From assembly GCF_003576645.1 (NCBI RefSeq), contig NC_044920.1:25506947-25570946 (forward strand): a stretch of 64,000 nt of DNA, given 5' to 3'. A program made the translations under genes and the position numbers. How positions within the stretch are numbered: the stretch's first letter is position 1; each line of letters begins with the position of its first letter. Of this stretch, positions 39,085 through 52,494 are shown in pieces. Below the pieces are notes generated by a model. That model saw nothing but the letters and a program-made list of their open reading frames with translations, was not told the DNA's origin and did no database searches. This DNA comes from Ipomoea triloba (lineage: Eukaryota > Streptophyta > Magnoliopsida > Solanales > Convolvulaceae).

Positions 39085-40562
39085 ATAATCAATGTCTATA
39101 GTGAGACTGCACACTTATTATTCAAATACACGGCCTTCAATAAAGTTTTGTATTCTTCCGTCTTTAATACATATATGACAAGTTGCAAGTTGTCTATCAT
39201 CGCTTTATACTTAAATTAGAGTATTAAATTAAATTAACTTTGTGAAGTATTTACAATCGTAAAATCAATGTACATAGTGTGACAGCACACTTATTATTCA
39301 AATACACAGCCTTCAATAAAGTTTTGTATTCCTCCTTCTTTAATACATATATGACAAGTTGCAAGTTGTCTATCATCGCTTTATACTTAAATTAGAGTAT
39401 TAAATTAAAATAACTTTGTGAAGTATTTACAATCGTATAATCAATGTCCATAGTGAGACAGCACACTTATTATTCAAATACACGGTCTTCAATAAAGTTT
39501 TGTATTCTTCATTCTTTAATACATATATGACAGGTTGCAAGTTGTCTATCATCGCTTTATACTTAAATTACAGTATTAAATTAAAATAACTTTGTGAAGT
39601 ATTTACAATCGTATAATCAATGTCCATAGTGAGACAGCACACTTATTATTCAAATACACAGCCTTCAATAAAGTTTTGTATTCTTCCGTCTTTAATACAT
39701 ATATGACAGGTTGCAAGTTGTCTATCATCACTTTATACTTAAATGAGAGTATTAAATTAAACTTTGTGAAGTATTTACAATTGTATAATCAATGTCTATA
39801 GTGAGACTGCACACTTATTATTCAAATACACGGCCTTCAATAAAATTTTGTATTCTTCTGTCTTTAATGCATATATGACAAATTGCAAATTGTCTATCAT
39901 CGCTTTATACCTAAATGAGAGTATTAAATTAAACTTTGTGAAGTACTTGTTTTTTTTTTTGAAAATAACTTTGTGAAGTACTTAGAATCGTATAATCAAT
40001 GTCTATAGTGAGACGGCATATTATTCAAATACACGACTTTCAATAAAGTTTTGTATTCTTCCGTCTTTAATGCATATATGACAAATTGCAAGTTGTCTAT
40101 CATCGCTTTATACTTAAATGAGACCTTCAATAAAGTTCTGTTTTCTTCCGTGTTTAATACATATATGACAAGTTGCCTATAATCGCTTTATACTTTAATG
40201 AGATCGAGTATTAAACTTTGTGAAGTATTTACAATCGTATAATCAATGTCTATAGTGAGACTTTAAACTTATTCAAATACGCGGCCTTCAATAAAGTTCT
40301 GTTTTCTTCTTTAATACATTTATGTCAAGTTGCAAGTTGTCTATCATCGCTTTATACTTAAATAAGAGTATTAAACTTTGTGAAGTATTTACGATCGTAT
40401 AATCAATGTCTATAGTGAGATTGTACACTTATTATTCAAATACACAGCCTTCAATAAAGTTCTGTTTTCTTCCGTCTTTAGTGCCTAGCAAGTTACAAGT
40501 TGTCTGTCATCACTTTCTACTTAAAGGAAAGTATTAAACTTTGTGAAGTCTTTACAATCGTA
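39085..40562. repeat. satellite-like tandem array, unit about 176 bp, 8-9 copies
   Basis: The marker TAATCAATGTCTATAGTGAG (or a close variant) recurs with CAATG at 39090, 39266, 39442, 39618, 39790, 39997, 40244 and 40404. The first three periods are exactly 176 bp, the next 172, then irregular because of a T-run insertion with a short duplication (39945-39985) and partial units. Each unit contains TTCAATAAAGTTTTGTATTC, TTGCAAGTTGTCTATCATCG and AACTTTGTGAAGTATTTACA. There is no coding frame. Confidence 0.93.
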
Positions 40563-43500
40563 ATAGCTTTAACTTCATATTATAAAATATATTTAACAAA
40601 TACCAAATATGACCGCCGAATATTAGAAATCATAATACGAAAAAGATATTAGAAATCATAATACCCCAAAAGTCATCATTGTTTATTTGTTTAGGTACGA
40701 TTTCTAAATGGATGGTGTCTTCTCAAAAGTGCTCTTCTTTTAAAGTACAATTTGCTTCTCTAGTCAACCATAGCATGAATGAGCTGCACATCTTTAGTTG
40801 ACTAAAATTTCACAGCAGCAATCGCATAACAAATACACATTATAATTGCGAATGATAATCGCGGCTATACATTAGACAAACCTCACTAATGTGTAATAGC
40901 TCATAAATTACACAAATAAATTAAATTACACTAAAAATAACCTTGTGAGACGAACTCGATCGAGAAAAATAACCAAAAATTAAATTATGACCTTTTCATA
41001 TGAGAATTATGCATTACTTATTCAGTCACCTCTTTTAGAGTTACCGCATATAATCTTAAATTCACATCTAGTATAATATAATTCATACCAAAATTGCTCT
41101 TATTCACTGTATATATGAGGTTGACCCATTAGCTTGACATGAAAATAATATTTCTCTTTCTAGTTCGTGATCACAGGGGATTACATGTATCCACACTAAA
41201 ATCATGTGAATTGTGAAGGTAAAGCTATGGTGGTAGATTGGTTGAGAGGTAAAATAAGTGTGAATAGAAATATTTGGACAATTATATATAAAAAAACTAT
41301 CGAGTAAACAATATATCATAGCTTCAAAATATATATAAAAAAAATTTCTCTTTATTTAAGTTGTACTATCTACTGTCAGCATTTGTGCAATCAAATATAT
41401 AATTAAAAATATAGTATCATATGTGATTGTATTATTTGTATATATATTGTACACAAGATATTGGTGTTGATTGAAATTGTAAAAAAAGAATTTATATTTA
41501 TTAAACAAATAAGAAGTCCATAATTTGAATTGACAATTGTTAGAAATTCTGTCTGGTTGATCAACAGGTCACTAATAATAGGTTAATTAAAGCAAACAAA
41601 AGCACACATAGACTGATCATGTGCCATATATATCCCATGAAACACTAAGGACACTTTTTGGCTTAATGAAGAGGAACACAAGTCTTGTCCCAGAATTTTA
41701 GGTTAAAAAGACAACGTGTTAGGCATTTTTTGACCTTGCCTAACTAAGCCTAGCTAAATAGTTACCATAATTAATATTAAACTAAGCTAAATCTCGAGCT
41801 CTGCATCTATCCCCTATCTGGTTTAATTTATGTATAGTAAGATTTTTAACTTTATGCTCTTACCAATATTGACCTACCCACCATTCCACCAATGGTTGTC
41901 ATAAAGATCACTGTGTGCATGATATTGTTTATTTCTGGGTGATGAAGAAAATTTGTAATTATTATTTAAAAGTATACACTAAATAAATTTAATTCTTGTA
42001 TAATAGCCTACAATGAAGATTTTATGTGACAGTTGTCCGATTCATTAGAGGTGCCTACAATTCAATCAGGTGCAAACTCTGAGAAAAAATATAACTATGC
42101 GACAGACTTCGCCAAGAGGGTATTGAAAAGAACTAAACTCGTAATGTTCTAGTAAAAGAATCATGTTTTAATCACTTAGACTACTCTTTCAGAGCTACTT
42201 CACATAATATGGTTTTTTTAGATAAGTGAAGTTGGGGAGAAAGTAACATTGATTTCATTAATCAAATAGGTTGGAATGTTGACTGAACTTAACTCTCCAA
42301 AAGAATACACTTTTTATTGAATTGAAAGAATTTTTTCTTTCACCTTTAGACAACTTTGGAGGGATTATGGAAAAAAAAACATTTTACTACGACCCACAAT
42401 TGACTATTCCACTGTCACCATCGGTCCATCAATTCAATTTACTTCCAATATTTTGATTACAAAATTTGTTGGTATGCTTTAATGAATTTCATCGGAAACA
42501 AATGATCACAAGAAAATAAATCAACGATTCAGTTTAGGTTGTTGAAAAGGTCAATAGACAGCTCTCATTACATCTAGACTGATATTACAAGATTTATTAT
42601 ATAGGATAATAATAAAGTGTTACAGGCCGAACAAATTTAAAGTTTAGTTACTATCAAAATTGTATATGAGAATTCTTGAAACCCTTGCATGTTGCGGACT
42701 TGCGGTATGTTTGGTTAAGTGGAATTGGGATTCTTTGGAGTTCTGATTCATTCAAATTTCATCTTTGGTTGGTAGGGTAACACCGGTTTTCTTTTTCATG
42801 GCTCAGAAATATAAGATAAACATATTGATAATATTACCCTTACATATATCTTTATTATATATGTGATTTGAACTTTTATACTGACTATTTTCAATAATTT
42901 CTTTCTATCGATCAAATAATAAAATATTTAAAATAAACCTATATTCATTTCCAAACAATTTAAATTTCATTCCTTGTAGATTCAATTTCGTGACCCAAAT
43001 AAGCCATTGTTGGTTGCTCCATTTTTCTAGCACTCAGTACTAATTACAAAATTTTTTTATTTTATTTTTTTTTGTATCGAAACTATAAACAAATTTCAAA
43101 CTCAAAATTAAACTTTTTGTTTGGTTATCCAACTAAAAATTTAAATTACTAATCAATCAACATATTTATTATCTTAATATTATATATTATATGCTCAACA
43201 AACATATATAAATTAAACATTTTAACCCCTTATATTGCTCCTTTTATAAAGTTTAAACTAAAAAATATACTTATTAGTTTCTCAAAAAAAAAATATACTT
43301 ATTAGAAAATTAAATTTGTCCTACGTTTATTTTTTTAATGAAAAGAGAACTTAGAATCACTATCAAATTGTGTACATTGGGTAAACGACCCAACTCATGT
43401 GTAATAGCCCGTACTAAAATGACCCAGTGCAACAGGATCGTCCGAGAAGGTGTTGGCCAAAATCATACTCTACCATTTCAACCACCCTTTTTTTTTTTTT

Positions 43501-44924
43501 TTTTTTTTTTGCAATAATTCATCCTACTTGAACCACATATAGTAGGTCGTTTGATACTATATGAAGTGGTTTTCCCAAGCCAAGGTGCACTATGACTACC
43601 CATATCGTTATTAATCCTATTCATGCTGGGTTTTAAAGTAGATATGTTCACAAAGCTCGAACCAAATAACTCTATTTAAATAAAAATTTAAAAAAAAAAA
43701 CCAACAACATTTCATCTACACCTATATGTAGTGTTGTTGAAAAACAAAAATGTGAAAATAATTGATATGGTGGGCTGCGCTGGTGGCATTCATGAAGGTA
43801 CTTTAAGTTGTGACATGGATTAATTTAGTGGTCACTTTCAACACATCTGATCATGTTCTAATGAGAATATCAAACCTAAATTTCTAGTGGGGGATGAGGG
43901 TAGACTAATGATCCATCTTATCATTATTTTATAGATTAAGAATATAGGATCTGTACGTGGCATGCCACGTTGCAATACAACATGGATCACTTTATGGGCA
44001 ATTGCATGCTTCATACATTGTGGGATAATATCAACTTTTTAATTATACTTATTTTCTTTTAATTCTTTTTGTTTAATATAAATTTAAATATATAAATTTT
44101 ATCTACGATATTAAATTAAATAATAAATATTTTATATTTAAATAATATGAATAAACCTTTATTAGGAATTTAATGAACCAAATAACATTCATGTGATTTA
44201 GTAGATATTCAAGTACTTTATATAAAAATAAGTGCATTAAAATTGAGTATTATCTATATTTATGCAAAGAAAAATAACTTGTGGTTTTATAAATTACAAA
44301 AGTATATTCCATTTTTTAAATTGAGACAAACAAAGTATTATTATTTTTGAAAATATTACCAGATACTTCAAGTTCAACCCTAGAGGAACGACATTTAGCT
44401 TTCTTGATTTGAGATGGTCAACTATGGGTAACTTAGACTAATTTACTTTTTTTTTGGTGATATTTTACCAGTTAAGATCACAAGATGGGATTTACTTAGT
44501 GCACATCCTTAAATAGTGACTATGTATTTATATCGTCTCAAAAAAAAAATCAGATATAACGAATAAACCTAATATAAATACAAACAAACTCATCATATTA
44601 AAAAAAATTGATACCTAATAACACATAAACTCACTACTATAACAATTACAGAAATATCATTAAATATATATTTTTAATTAATTTTTAGTATTTGATAAAC
44701 TATCTTAGATAAACGAATGAGATTAAATAAGAAACTATGCTAAAATATGAGGTAAACTATTGTACAATTTTTAATATATTAAAAGTACATTATTTTTGTA
44801 CTGAATGTATATGATTTAATAGTATATAAAATAATATATTTTCAGTATTTAAATAATGTACTTTACGTATACAAATAATATACTTTTAATATATTAAAAA
44901 TGTGTTCACAATTGTATGTAGTAC
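40563..44924. other. intergenic, no gene recognised
   Basis: AT-rich DNA with T-runs (43490-43510). A weak MITE-like inverted repeat lies around 42710-43010 (TATGTTTGGTTAAGTGGAAT to CAAATAAGCC). The last 170 bp belong to a decayed TGGACC-type MITE. Confidence 0.5.
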
Positions 44925-45425
44925 TGTCAAAATGTGCCAAAACTCGTGGGCTAGCCCCCACTCATCCCATGGTGAGGCGGGGTAGGTCACAAAGAAAAGA
45001 TAACCCGCAAAAGAATGGGCCTAACGGGCCTAGCCCACTAAGACCTGCAACCGGCATGGGCTAACCTATGCGGGCTGCGGGCCAGCCCGTGGGCTAGGGC
45101 CTATTTTTTTTTTAAAAAATAATATACATAATCTCTTTAAATTACTTAGCAGCAGTCCAGTACCGTGAGCCCAGTACTCCAGTAGCCCTAATTTTTAAAG
45201 AGTAAAAGTAATCGCTATAAATCTAAACTCTAAATTCGTCTCCCTTTCTCGAATCTGACCACGTCCTCGCCTCCGACCACGCTCTGCCGCCTCTGCTCAC
45301 CAGCCCACCACCGCACCACGCTCTCGCCTAGCCTGCGAGCCTGGTAGACTGGCCTGCAAAAGCCTGCCAAAAAAATAAGCTCGCGGTGTGACGGACTAGT
45401 CCGCTTTGATAGTACTAGTTGTATG
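44925..45425. mobile_element. hAT-like non-autonomous element or remnant, nested in an older MITE
   Basis: The left end TAGTACTGTCAAAATGTGCC resembles the inverted right end (TAGTACTATCAAAGCGGACT). The GC-rich subterminal blocks around GGGCTAGCCC, GGCCTAACGGGCCTAGCCC and GCGGGCCAGCCCGTGGGC are typical of plant hAT ends. Inside are a TATAAATC sequence and a GC-rich leader-like stretch (45205-45345), probably the deleted transposase gene start. The flanks (44755-44920 and 45427-45447) look like halves of a TGGACC-type MITE. Confidence 0.55.
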
Positions 45426-45744
45426 GACCGTGGTCCAGGTAATAATGATATGATTGGGTCTCCCATGTTTTAGTTCATGGGCCTCATTCGTAGTCCTATT
45501 GAAAAATTGTGACCCAACTCTCTCACTGCTGTATTATTTAATTGGACCGGATTAGTAAAATTGTGACCCGATTTCTATAGGTTTGTGGCTATTGGATTGT
45601 ACCGTTTAAAGAGCACCGGAAATCCGAACCGACTTTATCTCCGGTGCGGCTTTCAGAGCCGATAACTTCTTCTCCGGGAGGCAGATTTTCTGGGCGAAAG
45701 TTTACTCAGAGGGTAATTGTTTGAAGATTAAACTCCCAACAGAG

Positions 45745-47597
45745 ATGGATCCTAGATACGCAGGAGAAACGCAAAAGTAATTGTCGAATTTGAAGGGTTT
45801 ATTGTTTACTGTTTATCTCTCAGTGCATTTGCTTTACTTTCGTTTTTTCACGGTTAGGGTTAATCTTTGATGTCTGATCTTCTGATGATGATATTCTGTG
45901 GTGTGGTGCAGACATTTAGAGAAGGAATACGAGCTCCTTATGGAAGTCTATAATTCGATGTCGCACGAATTGCATACGCTTCAGGTTTTGCTCAAAATCT
46001 CTTAGTTATCTTGTGATTCCATTTTTGTAACACTGTTTTATCTTCTCTGTAATTTTCAGTAAGTGATCTTGTTAATCTATGCAGTTAGTTTATTTCCTAA
46101 TCACATTTTGATTATTGACTTCATTGCTAAGAACCAACCGTATGCTTGCTGATAGGATAGGGGAAGAGAAGAAATTCACTGTTTTGGGTGTATATATTCT
46201 GCTCAAATCTCAACCAATCAGTTGTTTAGAAAAGATTGAACATTTTAGAGGCTGTATGCACTTTGTGTTCTTTGTTCTGGTTGACTGGTTCTATGCAAAG
46301 CTTGCAATGCTTAAAATTGTTTATTTGGACTCTTTGAATCTACCCTTTGATGGTGTCTTAAGATTTTGCTTGAGAAGAGCTTGGTTTTAGCTACAAGAAC
46401 CTTTTTAGAGAAGGTAGATGGTAATATTATGGTCATTTTTGCGATTGAACTAATTCGGGTTTGGTGTAAAATGTTTTAAATGAGATTAGCCGCGGCCTAA
46501 TGTCATGTATCCTTGCAAGTCTAGATGTTTGATTCCCTCTTGAAATTGATTACCCTACCTATCATCTTCTTCTAGATTGATAATATAAATACTTCTCTGT
46601 GGGGGGTTTGGTCTTGCTTACAATGTATATTGACTAAGGTTGAGTACTTGAGTTAAAGAAATGGATTTCCTAAATCAAGGAATAAATGCCAGCAGCAATG
46701 TTTTGAATGGTTTTTTGCATTTTCTTTGAGCCTTTTTGATATGGTGTAACCAGAGTAATAATGCTGTCATTTGCGTGATATTTGCATTCATAAGTTGCCT
46801 CGGGTCTTCTTCAATATCTATGTAATTATCTTCATTTCATCATTTGCATGATATTTTTAGGTTGAGGAAGAAATGCTGATGCGCAAGTTCTATGAACTCA
46901 TGACTGCTCGTGGTCAAACTGAAAGCGTATGTTCAGTGCTCTTAGCGCTACTCTTTTTTTTTTTTTCTTCCCCTTTTTCCCCTTTGAAGTTTCAACTTGT
47001 CATTCTGCCTAATAGTTGTCTGATCTATATTCACCTATAATTGTTAATACTATGAACATTGATTCAAGTTGCTTTGTAGACTCTTTTTTCGGATAAGCCA
47101 ACAAAATCATTATTTTGGATCGGGGTTGAACAAACTTAGCAACTGTATATCATCAAACATAATATATGCCTCACTACCCATATGACCACACCAAAAAGCA
47201 CTGTCAATGCCTTAGGTTACCAACTCAAACCTATTCATTTTCTTTTTCTGGTAGTGCACGACTCTATTATATGATATTTAAACTTTCATTTTGCACTTCT
47301 TACCAAAATGGACCAATCCCGTCAATTTAATTTTTTCACTTCTTTCTTCCTTCAAAGAATTGCTTGTTTTCTGCTATTTCCGAAAATTGCATGACTTATT
47401 AGATTAAACTAGCAACTTATAATATGAAATTTTGTTGAATAGTATGAATACCAATCCTGCATCATGATTGATTATACTTTCACATATGGCATACCTTTGG
47501 TTCGACTTTTATACATTCTAATGGTCCCTCTGCTTTATTTCTATAGAAAGCAGCAGATAATGATGGCATGGATAACCAACAGAAGGGTGCTGAATGA
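45745..47597 (+). CDS. small conserved-looking coiled-coil protein (4 exons, 73 aa)
   Basis: Proposed exons are 45745-45776, 45912-45984, 46861-46926 and 47547-47597. All junctions are GT-AG and the phases are consistent (32+73+66+51 nt). The protein starts MDPRYAGETQKHLEKEYELL, continues MEVYNSMSHELHTLQ (exon 2 end) and VEEEMLMRKFYELMTARGQ (exon 3), and ends in a polar Asp/Gln-rich tail. Charged and hydrophobic residues alternate in a way that suggests a helical coiled coil over residues about 12-52. There is no signal peptide, membrane segment or known catalytic motif. I do not recognise a named family, although the N-terminal half has the look of a conserved short plant protein. Each exon is too short to stand out as an open frame. 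Function unknown. The last two exon choices are less certain than the first two because the introns are long (876 and 620 bp). Confidence 0.62.
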
Positions 47598-48030
47598 GCT
47601 TTAGTCAGTGTGAGGAGTGATGAGCAGTAATGCTGCAATGGTGCGTTTGATCTTTTCATTTTGGATCTGTAAATTCTGTAGTCTGTCAACATTGCATATT
47701 GAGATTTGCTGTTATGGAGGTAATTCTTTATTCTTGTGTTTTTCAAAGAACCATCCTTTTAAATTCGTGGCTCTGTTCTTAGTACCTTCAACTCTTATTT
47801 CCACTATTGTCCTCATTGTACCTCCAACAACTTCAAAAAACCCCAAAAATGTATATGATTCTAGGCAGTCAGTTCATTTGAAGTAGGAGAAAAAATAAAA
47901 AGCAATAGCAGAGTTAGAAAATTTGGGCAGGTTTGTAGGAAAACCAAACTTTGAAAATCGTCCTGCTTTTAGTTGATGTAGGAATTTTAAATATTTGATT
48001 AGATGACACCCTAACATCATCCTCATTAAT

Positions 48031-48032
<2 letters not shown>

Positions 48033-48066
<34 letters not shown>
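48033..48066. repeat. (ATT)n microsatellite
   Basis: About 11 ATT repeats downstream of the small four-exon gene. Confidence 0.95.
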
Positions 48067-48067
<1 letters not shown>

Positions 48068-48954
48068 ACATTCTACTTTTTATTTTAAAAAAAAATATAA
48101 TTATCCTGAATGTTAGAGTAACTTTTCACGTCCCGTAAATTGAAATAACTAAATTCTACAAAATTATTTTTGTTTTTGGTAATAAAGATCATTTTCATAA
48201 TACTCTGTAGTTGTTTAGCCTCTAAAGTCTAAAGCAGGTGCCAACTGCCAAGGATGCCACAGTAATTTTCACACATAGTCACAATCATTAGCTTTCAATA
48301 ACGATACTATAATGATATCTACTGCAGTCCATTAATTACGTTTACACATAGGATCCTTTTTTTCCTCAATAATAATTAAAATGTTGTGTAACAGTGGATC
48401 GCCGACAAATTTGTTCTAATCCATCGCATGTTTTCCAGGTAGGACTAAAATTAAAACTAATTAGGATAGTGACTCTTTGTGGTCAGATATTTTGAGAAAA
48501 TATATATAAATATATTGCATTGTAACAAAGTCAGGAGTACTAAAAATAAATTAAAGTTTGAACTTGTTACCTCCCATCCGAGAGAGTGATAATTATGTCG
48601 CTTGATTACAAAATTTTTGACACTCGTCAAAAATAATCTAGTATACACTCTCAAAGATAATTATAGGTTTTCCTCATTACTCAAAATTTAAGCTAATCCA
48701 AATTCATTTTGGACTCATATAATTAAGCTAACATCATATGACTCTCATACAGCGTGGCTCCCTTATCATTTGTTGCTCCCTAGTTATTTGTTACATAATA
48801 ATTAATTACCCTGTTTATTATTAATATGTAATTTGATGTGTTAATTAGTCATTTGTAGTGGTGTATTCATTATATTAAGATTTTGTTTTTTGGGTTACAA
48901 AAAAACTTCTATTATGATGATTTGTTTACATGTCAAACCATTAATAATTACTCT

Positions 48955-49105
48955 TAACAACACAATTTTTATGCATTTGATTCAATTAACGAGACTTGAT
49001 TGAAATATTTATAATTCAATTTTTCACAACATAATTTTTATGCATTTAATTCGATTAACGAGACTTGATTGAAATATTTATAATTCAATTTTTCACAATA
49101 TTAAG
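48955..49105. repeat. tandem duplication of about 67 bp
   Basis: ACATAATTTTTATGCATTTA (or ACACAATTTTTATGCATTTG) through TTTATAATTCAATTTTTCAC is repeated twice with two or three differences. Confidence 0.88.
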
Positions 49106-49559
49106 TTTAGTATTAGTATATATTTATGTATATTTATTAATTACATTTAAAGTACGATTAAACTTTAAAAATTAAATTTAAAAATAATGAATAAATACTA
49201 ATGAAAATAAGAAGAAAAAAATGTTGGTTTGGCCAATGAATAGGAAACATGACTAATAAAATGAGATAAATAGAGTAATTGAATAGACTATAAAATTAAA
49301 GTTTAATTACATGCAGTAATTGAACAGACATTTAATGACTGATGAATAGCTTTCACCCTACGCTTTTCTTTGTTTCCTTTGAACACTATCATGCATTAGG
49401 TAGCTTTCCTCTCCTGCTAGCCCTTTCTTGCAACACAATTAGCTCAAATAATAGGCCCTTAAGTTAAAACTCTAATTTCACCAAAAAAGTTAGCTCAAGA
49501 AGAAGAAGAAGGAGGAGGACGAAGAGGAAGACGAAGACGAAGAGGACCGCAACTTAAGC

Positions 49560-49700
49560 AGCAATTCGTGCACAGTATCTTAGACTCAATTGAGATCATA
49601 TCAAATTATCAATATATATTCATGCAAAGATAGTAAGATACATTGGGAAAAATTATCAATATATATTCATGCAAAGATAGTAAGATACATTGGGAAAGTA
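49560..49700. repeat. near-perfect tandem duplication of about 47-50 bp
   Basis: AATTATCAATATATATTCAT through AGTAAGATACATTGGGAAA occurs twice back to back with no evident substitutions, so the duplication is young. Confidence 0.9.
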
Positions 49701-52494
49701 CTAATCATATTTTAATTTTAAGGTCAACACAAATATCTTTTATACCAAATACAAACACACATAATGCTGATCTTATGTTTAGTTGCTATCGAACACTATT
49801 CAGTATAAATAAGTATTGAAGTATCAACTATTCATGAAGTGTGACCCAGGTAAAATGCATAATTGTATCTAAACAAGCTTAAATAGTGAATAAGGGATAG
49901 CTACACGAGTTGGGACATGGGCGCATAGCCGCCCATGCATTATGACAAAATGACTTGTTGTTTTTTACCATTTTAATGTTAGAATTAGGTTTGATGATCC
50001 TCATGAAAGTTGTAGCCCTTTGAGTTTTATTTTCAATGGCGCAAGAATCACTTGATTTGGACATTTCTAAGCCGAGATGTGATCAAAATACTAACCAGTG
50101 GTCATGTTGTGCAAGAACTTTAACTCTTTGATATTTTGCTAAACTTTTACCTTTGTTTGCCCAAATGACCAAAAACATGAAAGCACCATTCTTTGACTCT
50201 CTTGGAAGTATTTTAGCCATTTCCTTAGCTTCATATTGGCTCTCATCCTCTTTCGTTTACTTTGCTTCCAAATTTGCCCTTGAATTGCTCCTTTTTTTTT
50301 CTTTTTTTTTTTGCCTCCAACGCTTTTCTGGCCAACTCCTTACTTCTCGTGGATAAGTGTTCCTAAGAGCAAAATAAAACAAATAAGTCATAATCCACAT
50401 GAAGTTTGGAATGATTCACAAATAAAATAATTTAAATAAAAGAGTAATAATATGAACAATAAAACACTTATCAACGCAACTAAAAAAAAATCTTTTTAAT
50501 TTTATTATTTTATCATTCAAGTTAAATATAAAGTAGAAAACTATTGTTTTGTGTATCTCGAGCAGTGTAAATAAGCAATTGGATTTGAAGATGTATAATA
50601 TAAGAAGATAAGCTAAAGATGATTAATAATGATCATGCTACTCTAATGATGAGAGAAAACAATAATAATTTGGCGTAATTATATAGGGCACCGAATTCCT
50701 TGTGAAAGTAATTATGACGACAACAGAGGAAAAAATAATAATAATAATTTTGAGAAATGATAATAATTGGTGAGATGTTGCCATTATAAATGGCCTGCCT
50801 GCCTTTAGAAGATGAGATGGGTGTGCATTCTCCATGCCTTCTTTCCAACCACTCCCAATACCCATCTCCTCTCTAATTTTAAATTTTAAATTCTAATAAA
50901 AAAGAGTTCTAAGATTCTTTAATATTGGTAGATTTAGTTCATACATCTCTAATTTTAGTGAGATTGTATTGTGATGAATATTAGGTTTTGGTATGACTCA
51001 ATCAAATAATATTGGTAGATTTAGTTCATACATAAATTCAAACTTGACAATCTAAGCGTGATGGTAGCAATGTTAATGCTAATTAACACTGAAAATAATT
51101 AATAAATTTTGGTAGTTAAGGAAGTAATCATAAGAATAGTATTTGCATTGAGCAAATGAATTATATTTTTTAATGTTTAAATTCAACATAAACAAATTGT
51201 GTGTCAATATATTACAACACTCACGGTGTTTATATATGATCACAACTGTTATTTGTAAATGACACTCGATCGCTAATTCTAAATTTTACGGACATGGTAA
51301 CGTTCTTGACAACAAGCATAGACTTATCGATCTGCATTCCAAAGAAAACTATGCAGGGTAATTCAATCTATCGACCGACTCCATAATTGGACTGAACGTG
51401 TTAGAATCTTTAATTTGCCAATTAACCCATTATTACTAGATAGTTCCTTTGTTCCTGAGTTGTAAAGTTAGTGAACTGGAGTAATTCTACATGAGCTCAA
51501 ACTCTATAGAATTCCGACTCTGTGCCAAAGCTAACCTTGTGCCTAGTTGGCTAGTCGAGTCCATGCCACACTTAAGCTCACACTTCTCTTGACTCTATGA
51601 TTATGGTTGAATCTATGCCATGGTATATACATGCTAACAATATTAAATGCTATTAATTAAAAACATTATAAAACGATAGACGAATTATCATCTCAATATT
51701 ATTAATCTAATATTGATGTCTAAAAGCTCTTGAATATATAAGAAATACCTGAGTATAAATAGTAGTAATTTTACATATTTTACCTTGATTCCATTTTTAA
51801 ACATTTATATATGCTTGTTACTTAGAAGTTATAAACACCTAATTTACCTTCAAAGCTAATTGTTTTAACCTTCAAAAATGTAGTTACTTTTACATTTTAA
51901 AATTAACGATTAAAAAAAACTTACTATTGTAAGAGAACTAAAAAATACTGAGTAAATTTTATCAATCCCATCCTATTAAGCAAGTGAGGATAAAGAAAAT
52001 GAAACATTTTAGAAAAAAAGTTGGTGTGAGTTGACGAACTATTTAACGACAATAAGAAGCCAAGGCTAGAAGCATGTCTCCCACCGTTCCGCCTCGGTTA
52101 CGGCGCAAAAATAAAGCATATTAAAAAATTAAAAAAATATTTTTAAAAAATTTAAATAGGATATTTTGGACAAAAAGTACTTAAACGTGTTCCTTTTATC
52201 ATTGACTTGACGCTTTACAGGATGGATTATGGAGTCTGGAAATTTACATACTTCCCCCTTCCCAGCTAGATAAGAATAAAAGAAATTATTTTTCTTGTTA
52301 ATACTATTTTTATTCTTAATTTAAAAAAAAAAAAAAAACATACAGAATTCTTTATAAGATAATATCTGTTGATTCTGTTCTATACTTTCTGAATCTTATT
52401 AGCACAAAGAATCAATGCTCCGACCACTCAAGTTCGATCTTAAGACCATCAACTTGGAACGGTACATATGTGCCAAGTGAAATTATTTAATTTT

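Larger units (their letters stand above)
47598..52485. other. intergenic between the small gene and the formin
   Basis: 3' flank of the small gene, microsatellite and two young tandem duplications (listed separately). A purine-rich trinucleotide tract lies at 49497-49545 (GAAGAAGAAGGAGGAGGACG). No gene can be supported. Confidence 0.5.

Noticed and set aside
39085..40562. CRISPR-like repeat-spacer array
   Set aside because: Repeats are about 176 bp, contiguous and without unique spacers, in a plant genome; it is a satellite-type array.
45230..45466. 78-codon minus-strand open frame as a gene
   Set aside because: It lies across the end of the hAT-like remnant and its GC-rich leader-like stretch, with no recognisable domain.
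46115..46390. 91-codon open frame in the small gene's second intron
   Set aside because: No domain, no splice context, intronic composition; the flanking exons splice cleanly around it.
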